NCBI GenBank assembly: GCA_035504415.1
Contig: DATJRY010000007.1
Span: 221,584-285,583, forward strand
Direction of reading: 5' to 3'
Length of the DNA stretch: 64,000 bases
Origin: Candidatus Sulfotelmatobacter sp.
Lineage (GTDB): Bacteria > Vulcanimicrobiota > Vulcanimicrobiia > Vulcanimicrobiales > Vulcanimicrobiaceae
Shown: in pieces, positions 45,601 to 52,807 of the stretch
Layout of the letters: every line of letters begins with the position of its first letter
How positions within the stretch are numbered: the first letter of the stretch is position 1
Notes under the pieces: model-generated
What the model saw: only the letters and a program-made list of their open reading frames with translations
Databases searched by the model: none
Told to the model about the DNA's origin: nothing
Translations under genes and position numbers: made by a program

Positions 45601-48267
45601 CCAGCCGCCTTCCATCGCGAACTTCATCGTGACCGACATGCTGTCGGTCGCCTTCGCGTAGCTGAACCGGAAGTCGATGATCTTCGGATCGCCCGGGATC
45701 GGCAAGGTCACGAACGGCAAGAACGCCGTCAGCATCTCGGCGATGGTGACCGTGCCCTCGAGCTGCCCGTTGAACTGCCAGTTGGGGTACTCGACGGAGA
45801 CCTGGACGGTGCCGCTGCCGATCTTGAACGAACCCGACGCCGAGACCGCGATCGAACGATCCCCTTGCGGGTCGATCAGCATGGCGGTCATCTGCAAGTC
45901 GCTCAGCGTGATCGTTCCGACCAGCGGGAGATTCTGCGTGTTGCTCTTGGCCAGGATGATGACCGAGGCCAGCTTCTGGGCGTCGTAGTCGTACTGCGTC
46001 TCGATGCGGACGACGCCGAAATCGACGATCACGTTGAGCGGCGGCGGCAGCAGCGAGACCAGGTTGACGCTGGTCATCATCTGGAAGGCCAGCGCGATGC
46101 TGGGATAGTTTTGGCTGAACTCGACCGTCGCCGGCCAGATCGGCAGCGACGAGGCGACCGGAATGGCGAAGCGAGCGGTGACGGGCTTGTCGCCCTTCTC
46201 CAGGGCCGGGTAGTAGCCGCCCATGATCGCGGTGACGGGGAAGCTCTTGTCCGGCAGGCGCAGCGCGATGAACGGGTCGCGCAGCGCGATCCACTCAACG
46301 CCGGGCATGATCCACGCCCCGAGCGTGGTGAAGGTGAGGTCGGCCGTCATCGTGTCGTCGGGCGCGGTGAAGACGACCGACACGGTGTTCTTCACGCCGA
46401 TCTTCTCGAACGCCGAGGTGACGCCGGTCAGCTCGATGCGGGTGATCGCGTCGGGCTCGCCCTCGTGGGTAAAGGTGTCGACGGTCAGCGTCAGCGTCGG
46501 CGAGAACGTCTTGAGCAGCGCGACCACGTAGTCGGCGATGACGCCGGTGGTGAGGATCCCCGGGATCAGGTCGAGCGGCTGCCCTTTCACGACCGCGGGC
46601 TCGAGCTTGGCGTACAGGGCGTTGAGCGCTTCCTGCCCACCGCCCTCGTCGGCGACCGCCGCCGCGAGCGACGCGCGCGCGCGCAGCGCCGGCGGACGTT
46701 CGACCGCGGTCAGCACCTTGGCGTTCATGAACGCCAACGCGACGTTGAACTTGTCCTGATGCGCCTGCGCGTACTGTTCCTTGAGCCGGCGGAAGTAGCC
46801 GTGAATCCCCGCCAGCGGGTCGCGGCCCTCGTCGACGTACTCTTGGTTCCACACGGCGAGCACGGTGCAGGGGGCGTCGGCGTCCTTCGCGGGCCAGACC
46901 GAGGGCGCCGAGTTGTACTGGCCGGCGGCGGTGACCATCAGCTGCGATTGCTCGGCGGCGTTGATGCCTTGCCGCACGACGGAGGGATAGAGCGCGGCGC
47001 GCTGCTGCACGGTCGCGTTCTCGCGAGGGATCTGCATGTAGGCGCGACCCATGTTGATCGCGGCGTTGGTCGTGTTCTGCCCTTCGAAGACGGGGATGAT
47101 CGTCGATTTGAACAGCGCGTGGTTGAACAACGGCTGTGGCGCGTGGCCGAGCTGAATGAACAGCACGCGATCCTTGTGGCCGGTGATCGTGGCGACCGCG
47201 TCCCGGACGGCCTGCACCGTCGTGGGCTTGAAGAGCGTCGTGAAGCGGTCCGCTCCGAGGGCCGTGAAGTACGCCCTGCGCCGCGCTACGTTCGCGGATA
47301 AAGTCGTGTTGCGCGCCAGCGAAGCGCCGAGGGCCGTCTCCCCCGGGGTGAGGCCGCCCTCGACGATCGTCTTGACGGCGGCGACGCTGTCGGCGCTGTC
47401 GATCAGGTCGAAGTTGACGATGACCAGCGGCTGCGCGTTCTTGTAGAGCTTTCCGGGCAGACCTTGCCAGCGCAGGCCGGCGCCGCAGCACAGCGCGGTC
47501 GCGAAGATCCCGTTCTGGTTGAAGTAGATCAGCGAGTCCTTGAAGCTGTAGATCGCCTGCAGCGCGTGCGCGGCCAGGAAGTCGTCGCTGGTCAGGTACT
47601 GCACGATCTGCGGCACCACGCCCGCGTACCGGCTGAAGTCCGGCGCCGCGTAGAGCGAGGGATCGACGTTGAAGAGCCGGCGCCCGAAGGCCAGGCCGCC
47701 GAGCGCGGGCTGGTCGTTGAGCGAGATGTTCTTGGCGAGGTCTTGCCGGACGATCTGCTCGAGCTGCGTCTTCCACAGGTACGGCTGCAGGCGCAGGAAC
47801 GTCCCGACGTTGAGCATCGCCGCCAGGCCGCCCTGCGCGTCCTTGGAATCGTCGGCGGCGCCGGTGAAGCCCAGAGCGACCAGCGTCGTCGGCCTCGTCG
47901 TCCACTTGATCAGGTTGACGGTCGCGGCGTCGACGGTCCCGTTCGGCTGGCCGCCGAGCTCGGGCAGCAACTGATAGATCTTGGCGAGCGTCTCGTCTTG
48001 CTCGTAGTAGACGTCGATGATGCCGCCGTAGCCGTAGGTGAGCTTGTCGTCGCGGCGCGGGCGCGCCAGCCGATACAGCAGGTTGATCGTCGAGGACTGG
48101 TTGCCCAGGTTCGACGTCTCCTCGACCCACATGCGGATGCGCGGGTTCGTGCCGCCGGTCAGGTAGGTGTGGAACGCGTCGCTGCCAGCCAGGATCTCGG
48201 CGGACGAATACTGCTCCGTGGTCCCGGTCAGCGAGCTCCAGACCGACGACAGGAATCCGAAAGCCAT
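36601..48267 (-). CDS. Giant 3,888-residue beta-rich protein with LysM-like repeats, function unknown
   Basis: The largest gene in the window (11.7 kb). No signal peptide or membrane segment is visible at the N-terminus (AFGFLSSVWSSLTG). In outline: an alpha/beta region at about 1-600; a very long beta-rich region at about 600-1620 with strands of strictly alternating hydrophobic residues (for example SISVTISIDLGLFSIDISFS near 1580); a low-complexity Ala/Arg stretch at about 1630; LysM-like repeats at about 2000-2130 (IQGGDSLTTIAKALEIS, VTDGQTLAAIAGTYGV) and about 2580-2740 (TTGDTLAGMAARAYLD, GVRFSDLAAYYGIS); then another 1,100 residues of mixed domains. AGGAGAG precedes the ATG. I do not recognise the protein as a whole. 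The LysM units suggest binding to glycan. Codon use matches the host chromosome, so it is long resident. Confidence 0.85.
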   Translation of the reverse strand: MAFGFLSSVWSSLTGTTEQYSSAEILAGSDAFHTYLTGGTNPRIRMWVEETSNLGNQSSTINLLYRLARPRRDDKLTYGYGGIIDVYYEQDETLAKIYQLLPELGGQPNGTVDAATVNLIKWTTRPTTLVALGFTGAADDSKDAQGGLAAMLNVGTFLRLQPYLWKTQLEQIVRQDLAKNISLNDQPALGGLAFGRRLFNVDPSLYAAPDFSRYAGVVPQIVQYLTSDDFLAAHALQAIYSFKDSLIYFNQNGIFATALCCGAGLRWQGLPGKLYKNAQPLVIVNFDLIDSADSVAAVKTIVEGGLTPGETALGASLARNTTLSANVARRRAYFTALGADRFTTLFKPTTVQAVRDAVATITGHKDRVLFIQLGHAPQPLFNHALFKSTIIPVFEGQNTTNAAINMGRAYMQIPRENATVQQRAALYPSVVRQGINAAEQSQLMVTAAGQYNSAPSVWPAKDADAPCTVLAVWNQEYVDEGRDPLAGIHGYFRRLKEQYAQAHQDKFNVALAFMNAKVLTAVERPPALRARASLAAAVADEGGGQEALNALYAKLEPAVVKGQPLDLIPGILTTGVIADYVVALLKTFSPTLTLTVDTFTHEGEPDAITRIELTGVTSAFEKIGVKNTVSVVFTAPDDTMTADLTFTTLGAWIMPGVEWIALRDPFIALRLPDKSFPVTAIMGGYYPALEKGDKPVTARFAIPVASSLPIWPATVEFSQNYPSIALAFQMMTSVNLVSLLPPPLNVIVDFGVVRIETQYDYDAQKLASVIILAKSNTQNLPLVGTITLSDLQMTAMLIDPQGDRSIAVSASGSFKIGSGTVQVSVEYPNWQFNGQLEGTVTIAEMLTAFLPFVTLPIPGDPKIIDFRFSYAKATDSMSVTMKFAMEGGWSFSFPGKANLFTVNEVGFDISRNRGVNQGSITGAIELFGGAAAVGLLLSASYEGETKLWTFRAQQTSGVFDIEQIVKYYLGENFPVPSGLPKVKDLVVSFTSDSGTYEISAATAERWQPISGIDVYAQNVKLKLGYGVPPAVTQDQPVAAARGTLMLPGPAPRAAGTALATDPPPPKKGYYGEFSGDFHLWNIADLSVALVFDPGKYELKVVWGVLTAVVTGGDGQDTIATFTIGERTIGSLVEEFVSWVTGAPYALAAPFNVLNEIPLSNFEVTYNFTKKKVGFNVNLGPIDLGLFTINKIGLVYNPDAAGTKEDPKTKVTVDAAFKWQSSSEALSWDPSKPETTPSPSGGGNKYFDLRLLALGQHVTVAGLTEQRRVQGVIALLRDLKEPEPPEIPVGGTGQPVFAPNSSWFVGMDFGILRVAKDDPDGESPPATPDDYFIQLSIVFNDPLLYALRIVLTGPLAKVFNGLDFQILYRQISETVGVYSAELALPELMRRFQAGAFTITLPTFGIDVYTNGDFQVDIGFPWNQNFARSFTIEAIVPPGIPVVGSAGFYFGKLSSATTNLVPRSSKGWFNPVLVFGFGAQIGLGKSIEAGILRAGFSATVFGIIEGVLARWLPYDGGAPNERKDDLQNGYYFALTGIVGAIGKLYGEVDFAIVKARVDVDIRVMIQIRLASYEPIPITLQASVSISVTISIDLGLFSIDISFSFSATIKATFTLDNPQKNPPWGTDALLAPAANAMPRRLRALAGGAAAVYDPVWTRLQPGTVLDLNGYVAPVLTVAGDEATRPDQQDICYVASFFLTTPPPVQRSTQARRLTGAASGAPSLPRTPGEIAHAALRRAEPRRNARLFGANALGDGAQASFEDFAVRVLQWVLAAGQPADKTVGQVDDLVLTAAQLDAILAYLSDPTQPNPIPVDAIEAFLTAQVSVNLDAPSAQDSGHGVYFPAPPSTRLTVPDYGQWKGVDYVFGSYNTTGAAFRENLAAYFAALRVKVQPPSVDDPLAPELLAAGAPVGQANLSVATYVFADYYTGIARQGVQALLTSLRNFKRLIDPAETVTTIVERVNQAGQLTGEDAFTAAYLFEGNPDHRLTADTKLTIAGMGYRTPGGTSFNDVAKLSMFGNAFDGAALARANADDAHILQPGTNVVAGNASHRIQGGDSLTTIAKALEISLAQLLSTSNVLTDGAVLAPLAVLLIPSFVHAVTDGQTLAAIAGTYGVTEATLAAANGGIAGLFDAHDDPNLNITHLPQYRVGDLLDEMHRTLALQNLGGMMSRFYLNGLRIPTADVTADQPGLFVTQTSPGHYAIPDVMGLFALTGQAFALPTTITLPSKPEDPAFNFTLTRGANETWLTFGTARAPSLTWKLDHPRDYDRYVAVRDYARANVLDLQTHELGPVTVSAVEPSRFPLAQEIVWQTPAVVVLPRQPVALAAQRPRLWTLPPTLVDLPHEALDAPRPRLTPLLSRYDQASGTTVTTPVQNYGTGTLIAFKVKKVPLVASSPTTEHTYEIIGAATDDIVLLERLLDQLRSSDGSFQQMLLLYPPSAAGSVQTGWQSGDPAVTLVGITQVNLSTETRPPTSLAAARADARITGALGNVINGPTAFLRLLWEASITRQGGFFLAYHDSRHDTGLPDSIFNDRGEANVAVLALYNAVGAAGQPFTNYVNVVATDEGFTLGDAAFVLETVRDPYRPPATTTGDTLAGMAARAYLDPATLIESNPDVTFRNGTTVVVEGGLYQVRPAATPSVQDPGGDVALIAQHFGTTVDELKRANPYRTDWPVAPNVLPPFVALALPRIPRSIATDGVRFSDLAAYYGISVAALAATHANAELAGLLAAGQTLPVTLGPVERSASVPPGVAGVQLVRTAPGTITPTDGATYLRHMFSLLGYQVAGLPEFANPDFHPSTMGLPAGPVDPDAAPGTDKIQAPRLVAELTDWTYRLTLPFPQLWAHPYDPADPSPYRGVGGMLQVGLDWRDIFGNLALTDLGNPRAAHLNYPPQITGYTDDIVGLTQWPAMTAAYRLRPDDQQNPLLDLVLDFDPSAYLKDTTVSDDAPRRRRIRQAIQIYDTVLQQLRDQNGVALELTTTVTPDAGSVLSPAAADALVGWIESIRTWLNSLLGSAPTTLQQVYTITVPLALDHVNAGQIFAVRAEFTIRRKAALVAGALRSAAAVGARSVTVAPYTGPLSTMDAGTAQTKAWLQAARGTFDQGTQSLRDLGLFAAAFTAALTKLGARSFRIATGGDRTQTATGSAATIWAVQLGTDASTAISYRIDDASDPIVYAPQPLSNKLASGQAVAIYEYKTGKGIDFTTPSRLASFDGVDLDMWMQQSLAYIDGLLSPQYITPMLVIQARTGSDLRTALLAAKRALAEALRLKMIAVYRGQATTDEQLAAIREVFLQRMLDTLGSFYTTKAGLQFEASVEASIAPDALDEQPPRLFGQVAMLAPTGAPNAGLDKNVSITSPKLDLAFADTGTATARKRLLSTLFSSTTVESKNVTVNLEYQGRFIEHQIGTLAGITGYQPSSWLTFVDDQGVGGSWPLTQPLGQFAVPIVLRQFPATPTLIVQAALPPTATLPPDGGLCNPLRDVKTWTYGFTYSQAVHQQQDTVYGTILFNVKVNGLTALFAPPRTLFEDLAEFVNVYPNVLVDLNSRLATLTFATDDATQIADASVAVSSATALIARLAETAAAAPLVRGALRGPAMPSIPPFEFVITEGEVSDTNPALMVTITATTWPAAGVGAPFVDIEPDKYERQPAPSAGPPPPDNVFRYVYKIRGTSDYLSAGDGARISERLFRLPNLDVLQRQDAETSLYLTRNEELVDGHPSADPFVYTTPTVRFPDPLLPTLTNELAIDVSTILGTTTCDPVNRTLTEHLTALYAALFVNAGVPDSTIQFVAQYEHSLNAAMLPVSVPVCMMPPVQVAVADGGAGKPLADVVAQQAAAMQAWFDAHQPSVTRASYRFDLTLMSDLTQQPMPILNLTGLYLPVSTITSGPRKEAAMVR

Positions 48268-48292
48268 GGACGTCTCTCCTCGCGCGCTCGAA

Positions 48293-51200
48293 TCAGCTCT
48301 GCGGCTCTTGGTTGTACACGGCCAGCCAGCCCAGACCGCTGGTGTCCTTCACCGTGCGATCGCCGAACAAGAAGAACGAGCTGGACCCGTTGGGCGGGAT
48401 CTTGAGCAACGAGAGGAACTTGAGCGCGAGCTCGCTGAGCAGCAGCAAGAACGACGCCTTCTCCTTGTTGTAGTAAAGCCGCGGCGTGCCGACCGACACG
48501 CTGATCACCGTCTGGAGCGAGAACAGCTCCGCGCCGCCGCCCGTGCCGGGCAGCTTGAGCGCGAGCACGGCCTGCGGGGAATCCGCGCTGCTCTCGTCGC
48601 CCCACGCCGTCAAGAGCGTCGAGGTCAAGTTGAGCTTGCCGGCCAGCGCACCGGGTGTGCCCAGGTTGATCGTGTAGACCAAGCCGTGCCAATTGCCCGC
48701 GTCGACGCCGCTGAACGGGTGGTCGGGCGTGGCGAGGGTGAGATAGCCGGCCTTGGTCGGCGTGAGATCGCCGCCGCCTTGCGTGAGGCCTTGGAGCTGC
48801 AGCTGAAAGCTGCGCACGATGCTGTTGTCGCGCGCGCGGCTGCTGCCCGGATCGAAGCGGATCTCGTTCGTCTCGAGCGTCAACCGCCGCGTCGCGGGCG
48901 ACTGCAGCGGGAACGCGATGCGCAGGCCGAGGTTCGAGAACGCCAGGCCCTCGCCGATGACCGGCGCGTCGTCCGACCCGAACGAGAAGACGTCGAAGTC
49001 GGGGATGCGCACGAACGAGAGCGTGCCGCTCATCGCCAGCCACGAGACCGCCGGATTGGCGAACACCGTCGTGTTGGCGGGCTGCGCGGCCAGCAGCCTC
49101 GCCGCGACGAACGTCTTCGCCGTCGCGTTGACGCCCGAGATCGTGGTCACCTCTTGTTCGAGGCCGGTGCCGATGACGACGGTCATGCCGTTCGCCAGGC
49201 CGGCCACGCTCTCGACCGCGACGACGACGTTCTCGCCGTCTTCGACGTCGGCGGTGGTCGTGGTGAAGGCGCTCTTCGTGCCGGTCTCGCGCGTCGTGAG
49301 CTGCGCGTTGGCGATTTGCGCCTGCAGCAGCACGTCGTTGGCCAGCACGAAGGTGTTCTCGCCGGTCGACGCCAGGCTGTAGACCGCGCTCTCGCCGTTG
49401 CGCTGGTAGGCGCCGCGCAGCAAGATCGCGTTGTCGAGGTTCGCGCCCGGACCGTCCATCCCGGCGACCGCCGTGCCCATGATGCGGTTGAGAACGGCCT
49501 GCGCGACGCTGTGGAAGCGCACGACCGCCGTGTTCTCGAACAGCACCTGCAGCGTGAGCAGCGTGAAGTCGTAGGTCGCGCCCAGGTCGCTGGCCGGAAT
49601 CGGCGCCTCCGTCACCGGATCGAAGCGGGGGTCGACGTAGTAGACCAACCCGAACACCGCGCTGCTGTCGACCAGGTCGATGCTGGCGCGATCGACCTGC
49701 GCGATCGCGAAGCCCAGATGGTGCGCGTTGAAGTCCTCGGGGCTGCCGACCCCCGCCAACAGGCCGATCAGATCGGGCGGGATGTCCGTGATGTCGACCT
49801 TGAGGAACAGGATGCCCGTCCAGGTCTCCTCGCGGATGATGCGGTTGAAGTTGGCGAAGTACGGATCGTCGTCGCCGTGCGCCAGCGCCGCGTCGAAGTA
49901 CTCGCTCAGCCACTTCGAGAGCGGCAAGAGCTGGCCGAGCTGCGGTTCGGTCGGCACGCCGTCGAGCAGGGTCGTCGGCGCCGCGAACTGATCCTTGGCC
50001 GTCCACTTGTCGGGACTGGTGACGAGGTCGACGAGCTTGCCGCGCACGCCCTTGACGATCATGACGTTGCGGTAGTCGCCGTACGCCGGGTTGTTGCCGA
50101 TCCCGGCGCGGAACTTCCACGTCTCGACGTTGAGGACGTTGCAGAACGTCGCCGGCTGCTGGACGGGCGGCGGCGAGCCGACGCCGTCGGCGGGCTTGCC
50201 CAGCAGCGTGGCGTTCGCGACCACCAGGAACAGATCGCTGGTCTGGAACGCGGCTTGCAGCTCGCGCTCCAGACCGAGAAAGCAAATCTGACGTTCGGGC
50301 TGCGCGGAGCCGGGCCGCGCGATCTGTCCCAGCAGCAGCTTGGTGAACGAGCCGCCGTCGACGGTGGCGATCAAGCCGGCCGGCGTCGTCGTGCGGAACG
50401 CGTCGTTCGCGCCGTTCGCGTTCGCGTGCGCGGCCAGCTTCAGGCTGGCGCGCGCCGAGGCGGAGTGCGGCGGCTTCGAGGCGCGAATGCGCTGGCGGCG
50501 CGTCACCGAGAGCACCTGCCGCTCGAGATCCTGGATCGCGCCGGGCCCGAGGTTGGTGTGGTCGTCGCCGGGGATGACGCCGGCGTACGGCGCCAGCGGA
50601 TAGCTCAGCGTCGCGTCGGACAGCGCGACCCCGGGATCCTTGGGGCCCAGCAGCAAGGTCGTCTTCGGCGCCACGATCGCGTCGGCGCCGAACGGGTCGG
50701 CGCCCTTGGGTGCCGCGGCATAGTGCGGTGCGCCGTTCGCGCTCGCGCCGGCGATGACGCTGGCCCACGACGTGCGGAACGTCGGGTCGAGCAGCATCTG
50801 CGTCGGGTCGAACGGCGGCCCCAGCGGCGAGGCCGGCGGGATCGGAAAGACCGGCACGTTGGCGGGCTGGTTGGGCGTGCATCGCAGGCGGTCGGCGCCG
50901 CTGCTGGCGTCGCTGGGGACGAACGCGATCGACTCGCCGCCGGCGAGCCCGCACAGCAGCGTCGCGTGATCGTCGATGCGACGGCTCGCGTTCATCGCGA
51001 AGTCGCCGCTGGGCCCGAAGCGGAAGCCGGCCTGCAGGCCGCTGAACCCGTAGCCGGGGTTGATCACCAGCTCCGCGGGCGAGCCGCCGCCGCCGGTGAG
51101 CGGCGTCAGGGAGATCGGGTCGCCGAACGGCGTGCGATAGAAGGAGCTGAGCACCGTCGCATCGCCGTTGGAGTTGGTGCCGACGAAGCGGAACGCGCTG

Positions 51201-51979
51201 CGGATGACGCCGTCGTCGGTGAGTGCGTTCGTGTTGTTCGGATCGGCCGGGTTCATGCGCACGTCGAACAGGATGCGGTCGTTGGGGTCGGGCAGGTCGC
51301 CCGACGCGAGCGGCATCCACACGGTCAGGTAGGGCGGATCGTTGGAGGTGCCGATCGTGCGCGGCGTCAGGAACTGGTAGCCCCAGTTCAGCTTCTGGTA
51401 GAGCGACACGCGGTCGACGCCGAGGCGGAAGCGGAGCGCTCCGGTATCGTCACCGGCGAAGGAGATCGACGCGTCGGACGGTGCGCTGGCGCTGGGAGCG
51501 GCCGGCCCGTCGAAGCGGACGACGCCGGTGCGCTGCAGCGCGAGCGAGCTGTCTTCAGCCGTCAGCGTCGCCGCCGGCGGGACCGTCAGCAGCAGGCGCG
51601 GCGGCGTACCACCGGAGATGCCGAATTGGAACAGCCCGATCGTCTGGTCGCCGGCGGTTTGCAGGCCGAGCGCGAGCGCGCCGTCCGGGCTCGGTACCAG
51701 CGCCGGGAACCAGATGAGCGCGCGACCGTTGGCGGTCCGCCCGGCCACCGCGTCGACGGCCGCGATCAAGGTGGTGACGAACGGGTCACGCAGATCGGGC
51801 GCGCGCAGCACGTAGGCGAACGAGCCGGCGAGCTTGGTGCTCGTCAGCGCCGTCGCGAACGGTATCGGATCGGTCGGCGGGTCGGCGTTCGCGGCAACGA
51901 CGAACCCCCACCAGCCTCGACTCGAGACGGCGTCGCCGGCGTACAGCCGGGACGTGCCGACGCGCTGGAACGTGATCAT
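48293..51979 (-). CDS. Large 1,228-residue protein of unknown function, partner of the giant protein
   Basis: It starts ITFQRVGTSRLYAGDAV and ends VYNQEPQS. Strands dominate throughout, with Gly/Pro/Asp-rich turns. No signal peptide, membrane helix or catalytic motif is visible. A helical, basic segment lies near 500-540 (ERQVLSVTRRQRIRASK). The region around 970-1040 (AFTTTTADVEDGENVVVAVE and following) looks like a beta-sandwich insert. No family recognised. The ATG is preceded by GAGAGAG and by a strong hairpin at 52003-52026. The next gene, for the 3,888-aa protein, starts 25 bp after the stop, so the two products are made together and probably form one structure. Confidence 0.82.
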   Translation of the reverse strand: MITFQRVGTSRLYAGDAVSSRGWWGFVVAANADPPTDPIPFATALTSTKLAGSFAYVLRAPDLRDPFVTTLIAAVDAVAGRTANGRALIWFPALVPSPDGALALGLQTAGDQTIGLFQFGISGGTPPRLLLTVPPAATLTAEDSSLALQRTGVVRFDGPAAPSASAPSDASISFAGDDTGALRFRLGVDRVSLYQKLNWGYQFLTPRTIGTSNDPPYLTVWMPLASGDLPDPNDRILFDVRMNPADPNNTNALTDDGVIRSAFRFVGTNSNGDATVLSSFYRTPFGDPISLTPLTGGGGSPAELVINPGYGFSGLQAGFRFGPSGDFAMNASRRIDDHATLLCGLAGGESIAFVPSDASSGADRLRCTPNQPANVPVFPIPPASPLGPPFDPTQMLLDPTFRTSWASVIAGASANGAPHYAAAPKGADPFGADAIVAPKTTLLLGPKDPGVALSDATLSYPLAPYAGVIPGDDHTNLGPGAIQDLERQVLSVTRRQRIRASKPPHSASARASLKLAAHANANGANDAFRTTTPAGLIATVDGGSFTKLLLGQIARPGSAQPERQICFLGLERELQAAFQTSDLFLVVANATLLGKPADGVGSPPPVQQPATFCNVLNVETWKFRAGIGNNPAYGDYRNVMIVKGVRGKLVDLVTSPDKWTAKDQFAAPTTLLDGVPTEPQLGQLLPLSKWLSEYFDAALAHGDDDPYFANFNRIIREETWTGILFLKVDITDIPPDLIGLLAGVGSPEDFNAHHLGFAIAQVDRASIDLVDSSAVFGLVYYVDPRFDPVTEAPIPASDLGATYDFTLLTLQVLFENTAVVRFHSVAQAVLNRIMGTAVAGMDGPGANLDNAILLRGAYQRNGESAVYSLASTGENTFVLANDVLLQAQIANAQLTTRETGTKSAFTTTTADVEDGENVVVAVESVAGLANGMTVVIGTGLEQEVTTISGVNATAKTFVAARLLAAQPANTTVFANPAVSWLAMSGTLSFVRIPDFDVFSFGSDDAPVIGEGLAFSNLGLRIAFPLQSPATRRLTLETNEIRFDPGSSRARDNSIVRSFQLQLQGLTQGGGDLTPTKAGYLTLATPDHPFSGVDAGNWHGLVYTINLGTPGALAGKLNLTSTLLTAWGDESSADSPQAVLALKLPGTGGGAELFSLQTVISVSVGTPRLYYNKEKASFLLLLSELALKFLSLLKIPPNGSSSFFLFGDRTVKDTSGLGWLAVYNQEPQS

Positions 51980-52002
51980 GCTCTCTCACCCGTAGAAGGT
52001 CA

Positions 52003-52026
52003 GGGGCGCGCGCAAGCGCGCGCCCC
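52003..52026 (-). other. Perfect 11 bp hairpin in the leader of the 1,228-residue protein gene
   Basis: GGGGCGCGCGC, loop AA, GCGCGCGCCCC. It sits between the stop of the small beta-sandwich gene (52074) and the ATG at 51979, 23 bp from the start codon. It has no T-tract on either side. It could attenuate transcription so that downstream giant proteins are made at a lower level than the small ones, or stabilise a processed mRNA end. Confidence 0.7.
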
Positions 52027-52073
52027 GTGCCGTGCCGATACGTTCGTCCGCCGCGAGGCGGCTTGGGACGAGG

Positions 52074-52766
52074 CTAGCTGACGGTGAAGCTGGCCTGCGC
52101 CGCCAACGACGTGCGGCCGGTGGCCTTGGACGTGGGCTGCATGAAATACCCGACCGAGTACGTCTCGCCGGCGCGTAGATCGAGCCCGCCGATGAAGAGC
52201 TGGCCCGACTCGCTGCTGTTGGTGATCGTCTTGGTGGCCATCGCGTCGCCGCTGTAGCGGACCTGCTTCTGGCGCCAAACGCCGATCCAGTTCTTGTTCG
52301 CGGCGGGATCGTAGTTGAACAGCCCCGTGTATTTCACCGAGATGGTGTCGATGCCGACGTACGGCACCGTGATCACCAAGCTGCTGTACTCCCAGGTCGC
52401 CGGGTCGTGCTGGCCGGCCGCGGGGACGAAGACCGTCGCGCAGACGGCGCTCGGGTCGGGCGCCGGCGCGTAGCCGAGGATGTAACCGCGCTTCTGGATC
52501 GCCGTCGCGACCGGCTGGTCGCCGCGCGGCTGATCGCTCGCGATCGCGCCGTCGCCCGAGGTGGGGTTGGACCACGGCACGGTGTTGTCCTCAGCCGGCC
52601 AGACGAAGATCTTGTTGCTGTACGTCGAGGGCTGATTGTACGCGAAGGTCACGTACTGCGCGATGAAGCCGTCGGGGTTGAGTCCCCCCTGGAGCGTGAT
52701 CGAGATGCCGCTGGTCTGCGGCGTGTCGGCAAGTGTGTGGAGACGGGCGACGCTAGACTCTGCCAT
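52074..52766 (-). CDS. Beta-sandwich protein, paralogue of the neighbouring 52808-53548 product
   Basis: A 230-residue protein starting AESSVARLHTLADTPQ; the ATG at 52766 has TGGAG seven bases upstream and is preferred over the longer frame. It appears to consist of two similar halves: FAYNQPSTYSNKIFVWP near 40 and YTGLFNYDPAANKNWIGVW near 155, each a strand pair ending in a Trp. YSVGYFMQP near 207 and SFTVS at the end suggest an Ig-like or similar beta-sandwich. It shares the layout TLPGYEPHAHQNWVGLW / YTIAYFMGP with the upstream neighbour. No signal peptide. Function unknown. Confidence 0.75.
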   Translation of the reverse strand: MAESSVARLHTLADTPQTSGISITLQGGLNPDGFIAQYVTFAYNQPSTYSNKIFVWPAEDNTVPWSNPTSGDGAIASDQPRGDQPVATAIQKRGYILGYAPAPDPSAVCATVFVPAAGQHDPATWEYSSLVITVPYVGIDTISVKYTGLFNYDPAANKNWIGVWRQKQVRYSGDAMATKTITNSSESGQLFIGGLDLRAGETYSVGYFMQPTSKATGRTSLAAQASFTVS

Positions 52767-52807
52767 GTGGATTCTCCATAAAAGTGACGTGGTGACTAGG
52801 TTGCCGA

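Noticed and set aside
41873..46294. 1,473-residue minus-strand frame inside the giant gene in another phase
   Set aside because: Arg- and Pro-rich out-of-phase reading of the real gene.
40711..47301. 2,196-residue plus-strand open frame opposite the giant gene
   Set aside because: Composition is dominated by Arg, Asp, Gln and Val with no domain or ribosome-binding site. The giant protein on the minus strand has coherent beta repeats and LysM units.
48167..52081. 1,304-residue plus-strand open frame opposite the 1,228-residue gene
   Set aside because: Arg/Glu/Val-rich shadow without motifs or plausible start signal.
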